Part shown: positions 1 through 7,631 of the stretch, piece by piece
Numbering within the stretch: position 1 is the first letter of the stretch
Layout of the letters: every line of letters starts with the position of its first letter
Source of the DNA: Eubacterium sp.
GTDB lineage: Bacteria; Bacillota; Clostridia; Lachnospirales; Lachnospiraceae
Assembly: GCA_022764165.1 (NCBI GenBank)
Contig: JALERM010000007.1
Span: forward strand, 1 to 36,046
Direction of reading: 5' to 3'
Length of the DNA stretch: 36,046 bases
Translations under genes and position numbers: made by a program
The notes under the pieces: model-generated
What the model saw: the letters and a program-made list of their open reading frames with translations, nothing else
Database searches by the model: none
Told to the model about the DNA's origin: nothing

Positions 1-37
1 CCATCAGAAATGGCTTGCTGCTTCCAATGTGCTTCCT

Positions 38-279
38 TCATTTCGATATTACATACCTCTTAGCAATTTCAGAAGTGATCTGGAGAAGTTCCTCTCTGAC
101 AGACTCCGGTTCAAGAACCATAACCTTATCTCTGCACGACATCATCCATTTTATCAGACTATATCTTTATCGATATACTCATGCTCAAACAATAGTGTAC
201 CATCATCCTGCACCCGAAAAGATTCTGGTCTAAATTCCTCAATCAGATGCCATTTCATTGATGCATCAAACCCCTCCAT
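38..279 (-). pseudogene. WYL-domain transcriptional regulator, C-terminal remnant with frameshift
   Basis: On the minus strand an ATG at 279 opens a frame reading MEGFDASMKWHLIEEF then PESFRVQDDGTLLFEHEY, which stops at TGA 154-156. Shifting frame around 150-160 restores IKWMMSCRDKVMVLEPESV and runs to a TGA at 38-40. The order (substrate-like beta strands with VQDDGTLLF, then a W-x-x-S...VLEPE...L helix) matches the C-terminal part of WYL-domain ligand-sensing regulators. Only this end is present: the upstream DNA (higA side) shows no HTH or WYL core. It is therefore a truncated and frameshifted relic and not a working regulator. Family assignment is by motif recall only. Confidence 0.55.
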
Positions 280-352
280 CCTACATTTTTACATAATAAA
301 AGGACCATGCTCTTCACATAATCCTTCAAAAATCTCTCGATAAACAAAGTCT

Positions 353-1405
353 TTATACAGCTATTTCATATTTCTCTTTCAAATTATTCAGCATGCTATA
401 TTTGATCATACCTTCCAACTGCATTCTTCCAACTACTATCCCAGGAGCAATTCCCTGAGCCTTTGCAAATTGAAGCACGCTTCTCTCTGAATAGTCTCTA
501 TTTTTTCTAAAAGCTTCAAAATCTTCAGATGTAATCAGAGTGTCACCAGACCATTTATCAGCTTCCTTCTCATCATCTTCTGATGTGCCATTAGGCTGCC
601 CTACATGGCCAAGAGCAATGTGTGCAAGTTCATGGAACAAACTGAACCAAAACTTATCTGCATCCTTTCCTCTTGCTGCAAGACCAACGACAATCTTATT
701 TCCGTCCATAAAGGAAGCACCTTGGAGAAATGATCCTTTAAGGTGTGGAAGAAAAATCAAAGCTATTCCACATTCCGCAAGACACTTCTTTATCTGTGGG
801 CAGAATTCCTTAGGTTTAAGCATCGTCATCTTTCTTATTTCTGGCATGGCAGAAATCAAACCCTTGATATTGATTGGAGCAGTTTGGATATCACGTGCCT
901 TAATCTTTGCTTCCTGAGCCCATGCCATCAAAGCGAGATCACTTTTTTCTGTAATTGCCAGACGTCTACAGGCAATTCTCGTAATCTGCTCGCTCCCAAG
1001 AAGTGAAAGCTCAACAACCTCGAAGTATTTCCTAAGATTGACAACCTTTTCCTTAGCATCTCTGGTCTCCGGAATCCATCCGACTTTTGCCATCTCGCTA
1101 TAAGGAAACTGTTTTGCTATTTCAACATCAGCGTCCATTGCATTCTCTGCTTCTGCCTTAATGATCTTCTCTCTGTAAATTGCCTCAAGGTTATTCCAAA
1201 ACTTAGCCGGTACACCTAAAACCATCTCTAATCTAACTGCGGTCTCCGGTGTAAGCTGTACATCACCATTAATGAGCTTGCTGATATGCTTCTCAGACAT
1301 ATCCATCCTGGCTGCAAACTCTTTCTGGCTCATACCTCTATCGTTCAACTGCTCTTTAATTGTCGCCCCAGGTGGCGTTGCAATAAAACTGCGACTTCTC
1401 ACCAT
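353..1405 (-). CDS. higA: HigA-type antitoxin: XRE HTH fused to ImmA/IrrE metallopeptidase-like domain
   Basis: This 350-residue protein has an N-terminal HigA/XRE helix-turn-helix (about residues 12-70; GMSQKEFAARMDMSEKHISK is the recognition part). A C-terminal ImmA/IrrE domain carries the zinc motif HELAH (H258, E259, H262) within FSLFHELAHIALGH. HigA antitoxins bind the HigB RNase and repress their own operon; the extended ImmA/IrrE form is common in Firmicutes. I chose the start at 1405 over the ATG at 1438 because a strong AAGGAGGT lies just upstream of 1405. The 1438 ATG overlaps the higB stop codon (TAATG). The gene is complete, but its partner higB is broken, so this is an orphan antitoxin that may still repress its own promoter. 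Confidence 0.85.
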   Translation of the reverse strand: MVRSRSFIATPPGATIKEQLNDRGMSQKEFAARMDMSEKHISKLINGDVQLTPETAVRLEMVLGVPAKFWNNLEAIYREKIIKAEAENAMDADVEIAKQFPYSEMAKVGWIPETRDAKEKVVNLRKYFEVVELSLLGSEQITRIACRRLAITEKSDLALMAWAQEAKIKARDIQTAPINIKGLISAMPEIRKMTMLKPKEFCPQIKKCLAECGIALIFLPHLKGSFLQGASFMDGNKIVVGLAARGKDADKFWFSLFHELAHIALGHVGQPNGTSEDDEKEADKWSGDTLITSEDFEAFRKNRDYSERSVLQFAKAQGIAPGIVVGRMQLEGMIKYSMLNNLKEKYEIAV

Positions 1406-1437
1406 AGTCCTACCTCCTTGACTTGTCATCTTGACCA

Positions 1438-1734
1438 TTAATGATAATCGACTATTTCCAAAATGTTGGCTATTTGGATTTCAGCGCCATTCTTCTCGAA
1501 TACCAATCTGTACGGATGAACCAAATCCACCGCATATTGCCCTTTCCTATTCTGTGTAAGTGAATGACATCGCCCAATATGGAACTGAATCATCATCTCA
1601 ACAGTATCTGCAGCTTAAATTTCATCCATACGCTGATGTATTTTACCGGCCATTTCCCGACCGTAGGATCTCTCTGCAGTTTTGGCATCCGTACAAACCT
1701 TTTTGATTTTGTTATTCTTGTACGTGATATCCAA
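1438..1734 (-). pseudogene. higB: HigB-type toxin (RelE superfamily) interrupted by an in-frame TAA
   Basis: The minus strand reads MDITYKNNKIKKVCTDAK from a TTG start at 1734 with GAGAGGTG just upstream. It continues ERSYGREMAGKIHQRMDEI, hits TAA at 1615-1617, then continues in the same frame AADTVEMMIQFHIGRCHSL ... NRKGQYAVDLVHPYRLVFE to a natural TAA at 1438-1440. This is the whole ~98-residue HigB/RelE fold, including the H-x-L-x-x-x-R-x-G-x-Y-A-x-D-L core and the C-terminal PYRLVF strand. The stop sits where homologues usually have Gln, so one C-to-T change (CAA to TAA) is the simplest cause. The natural stop overlaps the alternative higA ATG by one base, as in intact higBA operons. The toxin is presumably inactive. 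Confidence 0.8.
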
Positions 1735-1753
1735 ACCATCACCTCTCTTTCGG

Positions 1754-1827
1754 ATTTACCTTTGAGGTAAATCATGATATCACAGAGATTCCGTTTCGTC
1801 AAGCTTTCAATTTACCTCTGAGGTAAA
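1754..1827 (-). promoter_or_regulatory. higBA promoter with two palindromic operators
   Basis: The -35 TTGACG (1797-1802) and -10 TATCAT (1774-1779) are separated by exactly 17 bp and point toward higB. Two near-identical palindromes flank them: ATTTACCT-TTG-AGGTAAAT at 1754-1772, just downstream of the -10, and TTTACCT-CTG-AGGTAAA at 1811-1827, just upstream of the -35. Both arms are perfect. The layout is typical of autoregulation by the HigA HTH; the assignment of HigA as the binder is inferred from position. Confidence 0.75.
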
Positions 1828-1830
1828 AAG

Positions 1831-1940
1831 GATCAGACTATTACTTATCTGGTATTTGATGCCGAAGATGCTTCACTGGTTGGTTATTTTTCTCTTGCAG
1901 TTAAACCGATTTCTGTCCGCAGATCCGTACTCACTGCCTG
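1831..1940 (+). pseudogene. GNAT-type acetyltransferase scrap
   Basis: A short plus-strand frame reads DQTITYLVFDAEDASLVGYF followed by SLAVKPISV. This resembles the central beta strands of small GNAT-fold acetyltransferases in which a 'LVF..E...LVGYFSLA.KP' segment precedes the acetyl-CoA site. There is no start codon, no acetyl-CoA P-loop and no C-terminal half; the segment begins right at the higBA operator and ends before the GH172 gene. It is probably a leftover of a gene truncated on both sides. The family call is tentative. Confidence 0.4.
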
Positions 1941-1953
1941 TCGTTTTTCTATA

Positions 1954-3057
1954 TCAACGAGGCCATCTTTCTTTTCTTTCCATCAACGGTGCAAAAACTC
2001 TGTGTGGTTCTTCCTGATACCAGTAAGCAACCGTAGCCACATCATCCTGTCTTTCAAACAGGCCGCCATGGTATACGCCAATCTGTTGAATTGTTACTTT
2101 CAGTTCCTTTTCAAACACAATGGGATCCATGATATGCCATCTGTAAAAGCTGCGCTGAGGCATCTGGTCATCATTATGAAAATCATGGTGAATAAACGTA
2201 TCATGATGAGAATAATAAGGATATCCCATAAACGGAGTGCAAAATGTATTTTCTATTGTTTTTCCATTTTCCTGCGATGCAAAACTCCATGCACCGCCAA
2301 AATAATCCTCCGTTCCGGTTCCACATATAGTAGGATATTTGCTGTCACCATCCATATAGAACTTTACTTCCCCTTCTCCATACCAGTACCGTTCCAACGT
2401 AGTCAAAGCCATATACGTTCCCACATACTGCCCTCTCCCTTTTACACCATCCAAAATAACATAATCTTCACCTTTTTAGGTGATTCTTTGTCGCCTCCAC
2501 TGTGCATGAAAATATCCCATACCCGGTTCCAGTTTTTCATCCAGATAATAATCGACCTGATAAAAAAACGCAGGAACGTCTTCATCGCACTGATTCTCCA
2601 CCGTAATTTTGGCCTTCTTATAAAAAGGCATTGGAAAATATGTATTAAATCCCCGTGTCGGATTCACTACAATCGGCAGAGAATTTACCTGATATGATAC
2701 TCCAAATCCACAGCAAAAAAAATCACCTAATGGACTTTCTACTGATGGTTCTGATTCATCATCCCAGTATATACGCAATACCAGATCCCGCAAAACATAT
2801 CGGTTTCTATCACTTGTTCGGTCTGTCACCGTCACCCAGATATGCTGAATCATTCCCGGACCTTCTATTTCTGCTAAGGTTACCGTTTCTCCTGCCCGGA
2901 TCTGCGGAACACATGGAGAACCTTTTCTCGATGGACCCAAATCGCTGGCTGCCATTCCTCCTGCACCTTTTTCACCTGTACGATTCTCCCAATTAATGCT
3001 TCTGGATTTTCCTGTTCGTAAAACAGGAAGTCGACTCATTTCAAACATCGTTTTCAT
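1954..3057 (-). pseudogene. GH172 / DUF2961 glycosidase interrupted by an in-frame TAA
   Basis: From ATG 3057 (GTGAGGA just upstream) the frame reads MKTMFEMSRLPVLRTGKSRS and continues for 193 residues to TAA at 2476-2478. After the stop the same frame carries on with KGEDYVILDGVKGRGQYVGT, GTGTEDYFGGAWSF and FYRWHIMDPIVFEKEL to 1954. Together this is a nearly full-length (~367 codons) DUF2961 protein, the fold of CAZy family GH172 (fructofuranosidase or arabinofuranosidase activities; cytoplasmic here, as no signal peptide is seen). GTEDYFGG and the SxNWEN start motif are family hallmarks. No frameshift is needed, only one sense codon in place of the TAA. It probably belonged to the carbohydrate functions at 5.4-14.4 kb, now separated from them by a toxin-antitoxin module. 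Likely inactive unless the stop is read through. Confidence 0.75.
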
Positions 3058-3124
3058 TCCTCACTTTCTTTTTTCATATCTATCTCCGTTTCTTGCTCTC
3101 GAAACTCTCTACACATCATCGGGG

Positions 3125-3811
3125 TCAGGTACCATTAACGGTCTCATTAACTTCGTCCTCAATCTCATCCAAATTCTGCTCCAGCAAATCTTCCACCTTA
3201 CATCCCAACGTCTGAGCCAGTGCAATCAGGTTCACACCTGCAGCCTTATTAATATCCTTCGCACGCTGCTCGTACTGCTGGATCATCCGCAGACTCACAC
3301 CAGATTTCTCAGCAAGAGTTTTTTGCGAATACCCTATTGACTTACGCAAGATCTGCAATTGGGTTGGCGGATTATTTCTTCGAATCATACTGTTAATCGT
3401 ATCCACAAATTTATCTTCTACTGCTTCATGAAGCGTAGGGTACAATTTCAAAATCTCCTGCATGGAAATATGCTGCTTGATATTTTTAAAACTTCTGCCA
3501 GTGTACCACTGATAATAAGCTAATATCCACCCACACCAATATTCCGGCGAATAATCATAAACAACTTCCGCCTCAGGCAATTCTCGTTCCCAACCGGAAC
3601 GCTCAATCACTTCCCACACCAATTCTGTGCCTGACATTCCGGACACAAACTTAGGAACACCAGAACCAAACTGGTCAGCAAGCCCTCCAGCTATGAACAC
3701 ATCCATAAAATCGTCCAGTTTTATTCCACAGTCATTCGCCGCATAATCGAAAGCTTCTCCAAGATTCCTCATGGCATCATCCAGGTATTGTTTATCGTAA
3801 GCGTGGATCAT
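3125..3811 (-). CDS. HTH antitoxin-like partner of the DUF3990 protein
   Basis: This 228-residue protein has two parts. Residues ~1-140 are an uncharacterised domain with SPEYWCGWILAYYQWYTGRS and IKQHISMQEILKLYPTLHEA. Residues ~150-215 form an XRE helix-turn-helix (LRKSIGYSQKTLAEKSGVSL then MIQQYEQ). The ATG at 3811 lies 20 bases inside the upstream DUF3990 gene and is preceded by GAGGAGGT about 8 bases away, so translation is probably coupled. A DUF3990 protein followed by an HTH protein of this shape is a recurrent gene pair in Lachnospiraceae and is best read as toxin then antitoxin. The C-terminal HTH presumably recognises the two operators at 4490-4537. The antitoxin role is inferred from the pairing. 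Confidence 0.65.
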   Translation of the reverse strand: MIHAYDKQYLDDAMRNLGEAFDYAANDCGIKLDDFMDVFIAGGLADQFGSGVPKFVSGMSGTELVWEVIERSGWERELPEAEVVYDYSPEYWCGWILAYYQWYTGRSFKNIKQHISMQEILKLYPTLHEAVEDKFVDTINSMIRRNNPPTQLQILRKSIGYSQKTLAEKSGVSLRMIQQYEQRAKDINKAAGVNLIALAQTLGCKVEDLLEQNLDEIEDEVNETVNGT

Positions 3812-4469
3812 CGGCTTTTACCTCCTCGCGAATAATATCCCTCATATAAAGACCATCTATATCTTCCTTCTCAAGTTCTGCAAAAAAACCAGCCCTCGCC
3901 TCATCATCTCTGACTTTTCGACGTGCATAATATACGGTATTATCAGCTGATTTATATGAAACAAACTTAGTTGACTCAAATGCTTTCGGAGATTTCAACA
4001 CAAACTGTTCTCCCAACTTTCCCAATCTCATTGCATGACTTAATTGCCCCAACGAAATTTCATTATTTACAAAAGCACGGGCAAACGAAAAATAGGAATC
4101 ATCGGCACGGTATCCGATGAGTGCATCGTAATCATCAATATCAACAAGGAAATGCTCCTTCAGCCATTCTGCTCCCCTTTTCATAACTGGTGTGGACAGG
4201 CGAAGCTTACGATACGTCATCAACAACGCCAGCCAATGCAAAATGGTATATTCGTCAGCTGAAAGATTCAAAATTCTCAAATTATCTGTTTCAATCTCAT
4301 ATTGATTTGCATATCCATCTACGCCTTCTGTACAAGCCCATTCCTTTGCCAACTCTAAATTTTCAGTACAATAAAAACCTTTGCCATAATCATTGTATGC
4401 TTTCCCTTTTCCATATATCGGTTTTTCTATTATTTCCGGGGAACCGTGATATAAAACCAACTTACTCAT
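3792..4469 (-). CDS. DUF3990 protein, putative ADP-ribosyltransferase-fold toxin
   Basis: This 225-residue protein starts MSKLVLYHGSPEIIEKPIYG and continues NDYGKGFYCTENLELAKEWA, the DUF3990 signature. The YHGS...GKGFYxT pattern resembles the NAD-binding strands of H-Y-E class ADP-ribosyltransferases. I chose ATG 4469 because GAGGAG lies 8 bases upstream and the operators and promoter sit directly before it; an earlier in-frame ATG would fall inside the operator region. There is no signal peptide. It overlaps the downstream HTH gene by 20 bp, and the pair is transcribed from the promoter at 4517-4545. A toxin role is inferred from the gene pair, the autoregulatory promoter and the fold; the target is unknown. 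Confidence 0.65.
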   Translation of the reverse strand: MSKLVLYHGSPEIIEKPIYGKGKAYNDYGKGFYCTENLELAKEWACTEGVDGYANQYEIETDNLRILNLSADEYTILHWLALLMTYRKLRLSTPVMKRGAEWLKEHFLVDIDDYDALIGYRADDSYFSFARAFVNNEISLGQLSHAMRLGKLGEQFVLKSPKAFESTKFVSYKSADNTVYYARRKVRDDEARAGFFAELEKEDIDGLYMRDIIREEVKADDPRLR

Positions 4470-4489
4470 AATATTATCTCCTCGTTCAT

Positions 4490-4545
4490 ATATCTCTATA
4501 GAGTCATATTTATATAAGTATATCTCCAAAGAGTTATTTCGTCAA
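4490..4545 (-). promoter_or_regulatory. Promoter and twin operators of the DUF3990/HTH module
   Basis: The -35 TTGACG (4540-4545) and -10 TATACT (4517-4522) are 17 bp apart. Two copies of an 18-bp dyad, ATATCTCyawAGAGTyAT-like, occur at 4520-4537 (inside the promoter spacer) and 4490-4507 (just downstream), exactly 30 bp apart, or about three helical turns. This spacing would place two repressor dimers on the same face. It is a clear autoregulatory architecture for the HTH protein downstream. Confidence 0.7.
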
Positions 4546-4667
4546 TGTACTTAAGAAGAAATATCCTTTTGCTATAAGCCGCAGCACTCATATAAAATTG
4601 AATCCAACTGACATCATTCAGCAGGACGATATTCCTTATGCTTCATAACGTTCTTTGCGTGAAGCGT

Positions 4668-5162
4668 TCAATCAACTATTTGCAGTTTCCCGTCCTGATT
4701 CAAATCAATTCGCCGCATTCTCGGTCTTGCGGATAGAATACGGGAAATATCACCCTCGACGGATGTGAAGTCATTGGGTGTATAGGGTACGGAAAATACA
4801 AAATTCTCTGCTGCTCTGATTTCTTCTCTTCTCAAAACTCCAGAGCCACGCTGTGCAATTTCATCCAGAATCTCGAGGCAGATACAGGACAGTCCCCGAT
4901 AAGGATCATTTTCATCAAATCTGCCTTTTACATTTGAATCAATATCAAAAGACTGGAGATCCTCAGCAAACCATATTCGCTGGTTTTCCCAAAGCAGCAT
5001 TTCATCACCATATGAATAATAATCCCCATTTTTCAACTGGGAAAAAGGCGTATGACCATGAATGATACATGCTCCGGCTTCTTGAAGGCCAGACATGGAA
5101 ACGAGATTTTTGCGAATATAGTCCACTTCGTGACCAGATAATTTGACGTAAGGGAGCATCAT
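4668..5162 (-). pseudogene. Metallophosphoesterase-like C-terminal fragment
   Basis: The frame contains GACIIHGHTPFSQLKNGDYY, in which IHGHTP is the last metal-binding motif (GHTx) of calcineurin-type phosphoesterases, followed by a long C-terminal tail to LQIVD. The earlier D-x-H, GDxxD and GNHE motifs that must precede it are absent: upstream of about 5180 the reading frame dissolves into non-coding DNA. No ribosome site fits the ATG at 5162. It is best read as a 5'-truncated remnant lying between the DUF3990 operon and the GH3 terminator. Confidence 0.5.
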
Positions 5163-5363
5163 ACCTTCCGAAATCCAACTTAATTTTTTTAAAAAAGTGT
5201 CTTGACAAATGGGTTCACTTTAGTTTACGGGAAAACTTCTATCGCAACACTACCTCCTCGAACAATCTCTATTCGATTTCATGTTTCAACTGAAATCATT
5301 ATACCATTTCTCTTTCCAAATACAAGTGTCCCGGAAACGAATTCATCCTTACCTGCTTTGACA

Positions 5364-5410
5364 CAAAAACCGCCGCATCTACGTTCGATTCATCGATGCG
5401 GCGGTTTTTG
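5364..5410. terminator. Bidirectional rho-independent terminator after the GH3 gene
   Basis: A perfect 16-bp inverted repeat, CAAAAACCGCCGCATC (5364-5379) and its complement (5395-5410), has a 15-base loop and gives A5/T5 tracts on both flanks. It sits 10 bases past the GH3 stop codon and ends the sugar operon. Confidence 0.9.
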
Positions 5411-5420
5411 CCATGTCATA

Positions 5421-7631
5421 TTATTTCACCAGCACAAATTTCGCACAATTTACTACACTGCTGTCTGTTCCTACAAATACTTCAAATTCTCCCGGTTCGC
5501 TTTCCCAACGGTCATTTTCAGTTAAAAACTGCAGATCCTTTTCCGTTATCATAAAAGTAACCGTCTGTTCTTCTCCCGGTTCCAGGGTTACCTTACAGAA
5601 GTTTTTCAGTTCTTTTACCGGACGAACAACACTGGCAGCCACATCATGGATATAGAGCTGGACAGTCTCTGTGCCCTTCACCTCTCCCACATTTTTTACT
5701 TTAACAACTGCCTGAATAGTTTCATTTTTATTCATAGTCTCATGGCTCAGTTCTATCGGAGAAACAGCAAATCTGGTATAACTCAGTCCAAATCCAAATG
5801 GATACAGCGGAGCATTTGGAATATCCAGATATTTGGATCGGAATCTGTCTTTATCTTTTCCCGGCACATGAGGACGCCCTGTAGAATATTCATTATAATG
5901 TACCGGAACCTGTCCCACACAATACGGAAAACTCATTGGTAATTTTCCAGTAGGATTGTATTCACCGGTAAGTACATCCACAATAGCCCTTGCTCCCTCG
6001 GTTCCCGGCATCCATACCTGGAGCACAGCCTGGGCTTTTTCAGAAATTTCTCTGATGTCTAACGGTCTTCCTGAAAACAGAACTACAATAACTTTATCAT
6101 TTACCTGGCTGACTCTGCGTACCAGTTCCATCTGAATCGCAGGGATCTGAATGTTTGCATTACTGGTAGCTTCTCCTGACTGTAGGCGATCTTCTCCAAC
6201 AGCCAATATTACAGTCTCCGCATCTTTTGCAGCTTTCACTGCTTCCTGCAGCATTTTCTCACACTCTTCCTGAGATACTTCCTGCCCCTGAGTCTCTGTA
6301 AATCCTTCCAGTTTCATTCCAGGATCCAGAATCGGAGATCCCTGGCAAAAAGTCACTTCCTGTGCAAATCCCCGTTCAGTCATCGCTTCCCGCAGAGTCG
6401 CAGTGTCTTTCGTTTCACCGATAAAGGACCATGCCCCCATCAGGTTACGGTTATCCACATAAGGTCCGATAACTGCGGTGTTTTTCCACTTTTTCAAGGG
6501 TAACACGCTATCATTTTTCAACAATACAAATGATTTTCTTGCAGCCTCTCTTGCCAGATTCCGATGCTCCTGGCAGAGAATCAGTTCTTTTTCTTTCTCT
6601 TCATCGGCATCTTTATATGGATTTTCAAAAAGGCCCAGTTTATTTTTTAATTCCAGAATTCTGTACACAGATTCGTCAATCAGACTTTCTGAGATTACTC
6701 CTTCTTCCACAAGACTGCACATATTTTCCGAATAGATGCCTGTCATCATATCGATATCTACCCCTGCTTTTGCAGCACGAACAGCAGCCTCTTTTCTATC
6801 TGCACAATATCCATGATAAATAATTTCCTCAATCGCAGCCCAGTCAGAAATCAATACGCCATCAAATCCCATTTCATCTCGCAGTACATCCCGCATCAGC
6901 CACTTATTTCCTGTAGCTGGAATACCTTCAATCGTATTAAAAGAAGTCATTACCATAGCAGCACCCGCATCTATTCCCGCTTTGTAAGATGGCAGATAAA
7001 ATTCTTTTAGCGTATGTTTTGAAAGTTCCACAGTATTATAATCCCGTCCTGCCGTAGGTGCACCGTAACCGGCAAAATGTTTTACACAAGCTGCCACATG
7101 ATATGGTTCTTTCAAATCTTCTCCCTGAAATCCTTTTACCATAGCCTCGGAAAACAAACAGTTCAGATACGGATCTTCACCGGTGGATTCCATAACTCTT
7201 CCCCAGCGGGCATCCCGAACCAGGTCTACCATAGGTGCAAAAGTTACGTGCAGTCCGCTTACAGACGCTTCTTTTGCTGCCGCCGCCGCACAGCGTTCCG
7301 AAAGTTCCGGTTCAAACGTAGCTCCCTGTGCCAGCGGAATAGGAAAAATTGTCTTAAATCCGTTGATGACATCCATCATAAACAACAGCGGTATTTTATG
7401 CGGATGATTCTCCATATATTCCTTCTGAATTTTTTTCAATTTTTCTGCACCCATAGAACCAATGACAGATCCTGCCAATGCAACATTTTCATCAGAAAAT
7501 CCTTTTTCTTTCATCGGTCCCATTGCCACCTGATGCCCATCGAAAAATCCGCCTGTCACCTGCAGCATCTGATTCACTTTTTCTTTCAGTGACATTTTTT
7601 TCAGCAATTCCTGTAACTCTTTATCGGTCAT
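5421..7631 (-). CDS. Glycoside hydrolase family 3 (beta-glucosidase/beta-xylosidase type)
   Basis: This 736-residue cytoplasmic GH3 enzyme hydrolyses terminal beta-glycosides with retention. It has an N-terminal (beta/alpha)8 barrel (about 15-340) with KHFAGYG (K184/H185) and the nucleophile Asp263 in GVLISDWAAIEE. A central alpha/beta sandwich (about 370-590) contains VILAVGEDRLQSGEATS, and a C-terminal fibronectin-III-like domain starts after the PLYPFGFGLSYTRF motif. It has no signal peptide, which fits hydrolysis of oligosaccharides imported by the ABC system upstream. Its ATG overlaps the end of the regulator gene by 11 bp, with AGGAGG 11 bases before it, so it is the last gene of the operon. 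The exact sugar (glucoside, xyloside or galactoside) cannot be read from sequence alone. Confidence 0.92.
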   Translation of the reverse strand: MTDKELQELLKKMSLKEKVNQMLQVTGGFFDGHQVAMGPMKEKGFSDENVALAGSVIGSMGAEKLKKIQKEYMENHPHKIPLLFMMDVINGFKTIFPIPLAQGATFEPELSERCAAAAAKEASVSGLHVTFAPMVDLVRDARWGRVMESTGEDPYLNCLFSEAMVKGFQGEDLKEPYHVAACVKHFAGYGAPTAGRDYNTVELSKHTLKEFYLPSYKAGIDAGAAMVMTSFNTIEGIPATGNKWLMRDVLRDEMGFDGVLISDWAAIEEIIYHGYCADRKEAAVRAAKAGVDIDMMTGIYSENMCSLVEEGVISESLIDESVYRILELKNKLGLFENPYKDADEEKEKELILCQEHRNLAREAARKSFVLLKNDSVLPLKKWKNTAVIGPYVDNRNLMGAWSFIGETKDTATLREAMTERGFAQEVTFCQGSPILDPGMKLEGFTETQGQEVSQEECEKMLQEAVKAAKDAETVILAVGEDRLQSGEATSNANIQIPAIQMELVRRVSQVNDKVIVVLFSGRPLDIREISEKAQAVLQVWMPGTEGARAIVDVLTGEYNPTGKLPMSFPYCVGQVPVHYNEYSTGRPHVPGKDKDRFRSKYLDIPNAPLYPFGFGLSYTRFAVSPIELSHETMNKNETIQAVVKVKNVGEVKGTETVQLYIHDVAASVVRPVKELKNFCKVTLEPGEEQTVTFMITEKDLQFLTENDRWESEPGEFEVFVGTDSSVVNCAKFVLVK

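Noticed and set aside
2002-2697. Long plus-strand ORF opposite GH172
   Set aside because: It is antisense to a well-recognised family in the correct frame; many such shadow frames lie opposite the long minus-strand genes.
3119-3134. Third copy of the 24-nt repeat near the DUF3990 antitoxin stop
   Set aside because: Only GGTACCTGACCCC resembles the motif, with gaps; too short to claim.
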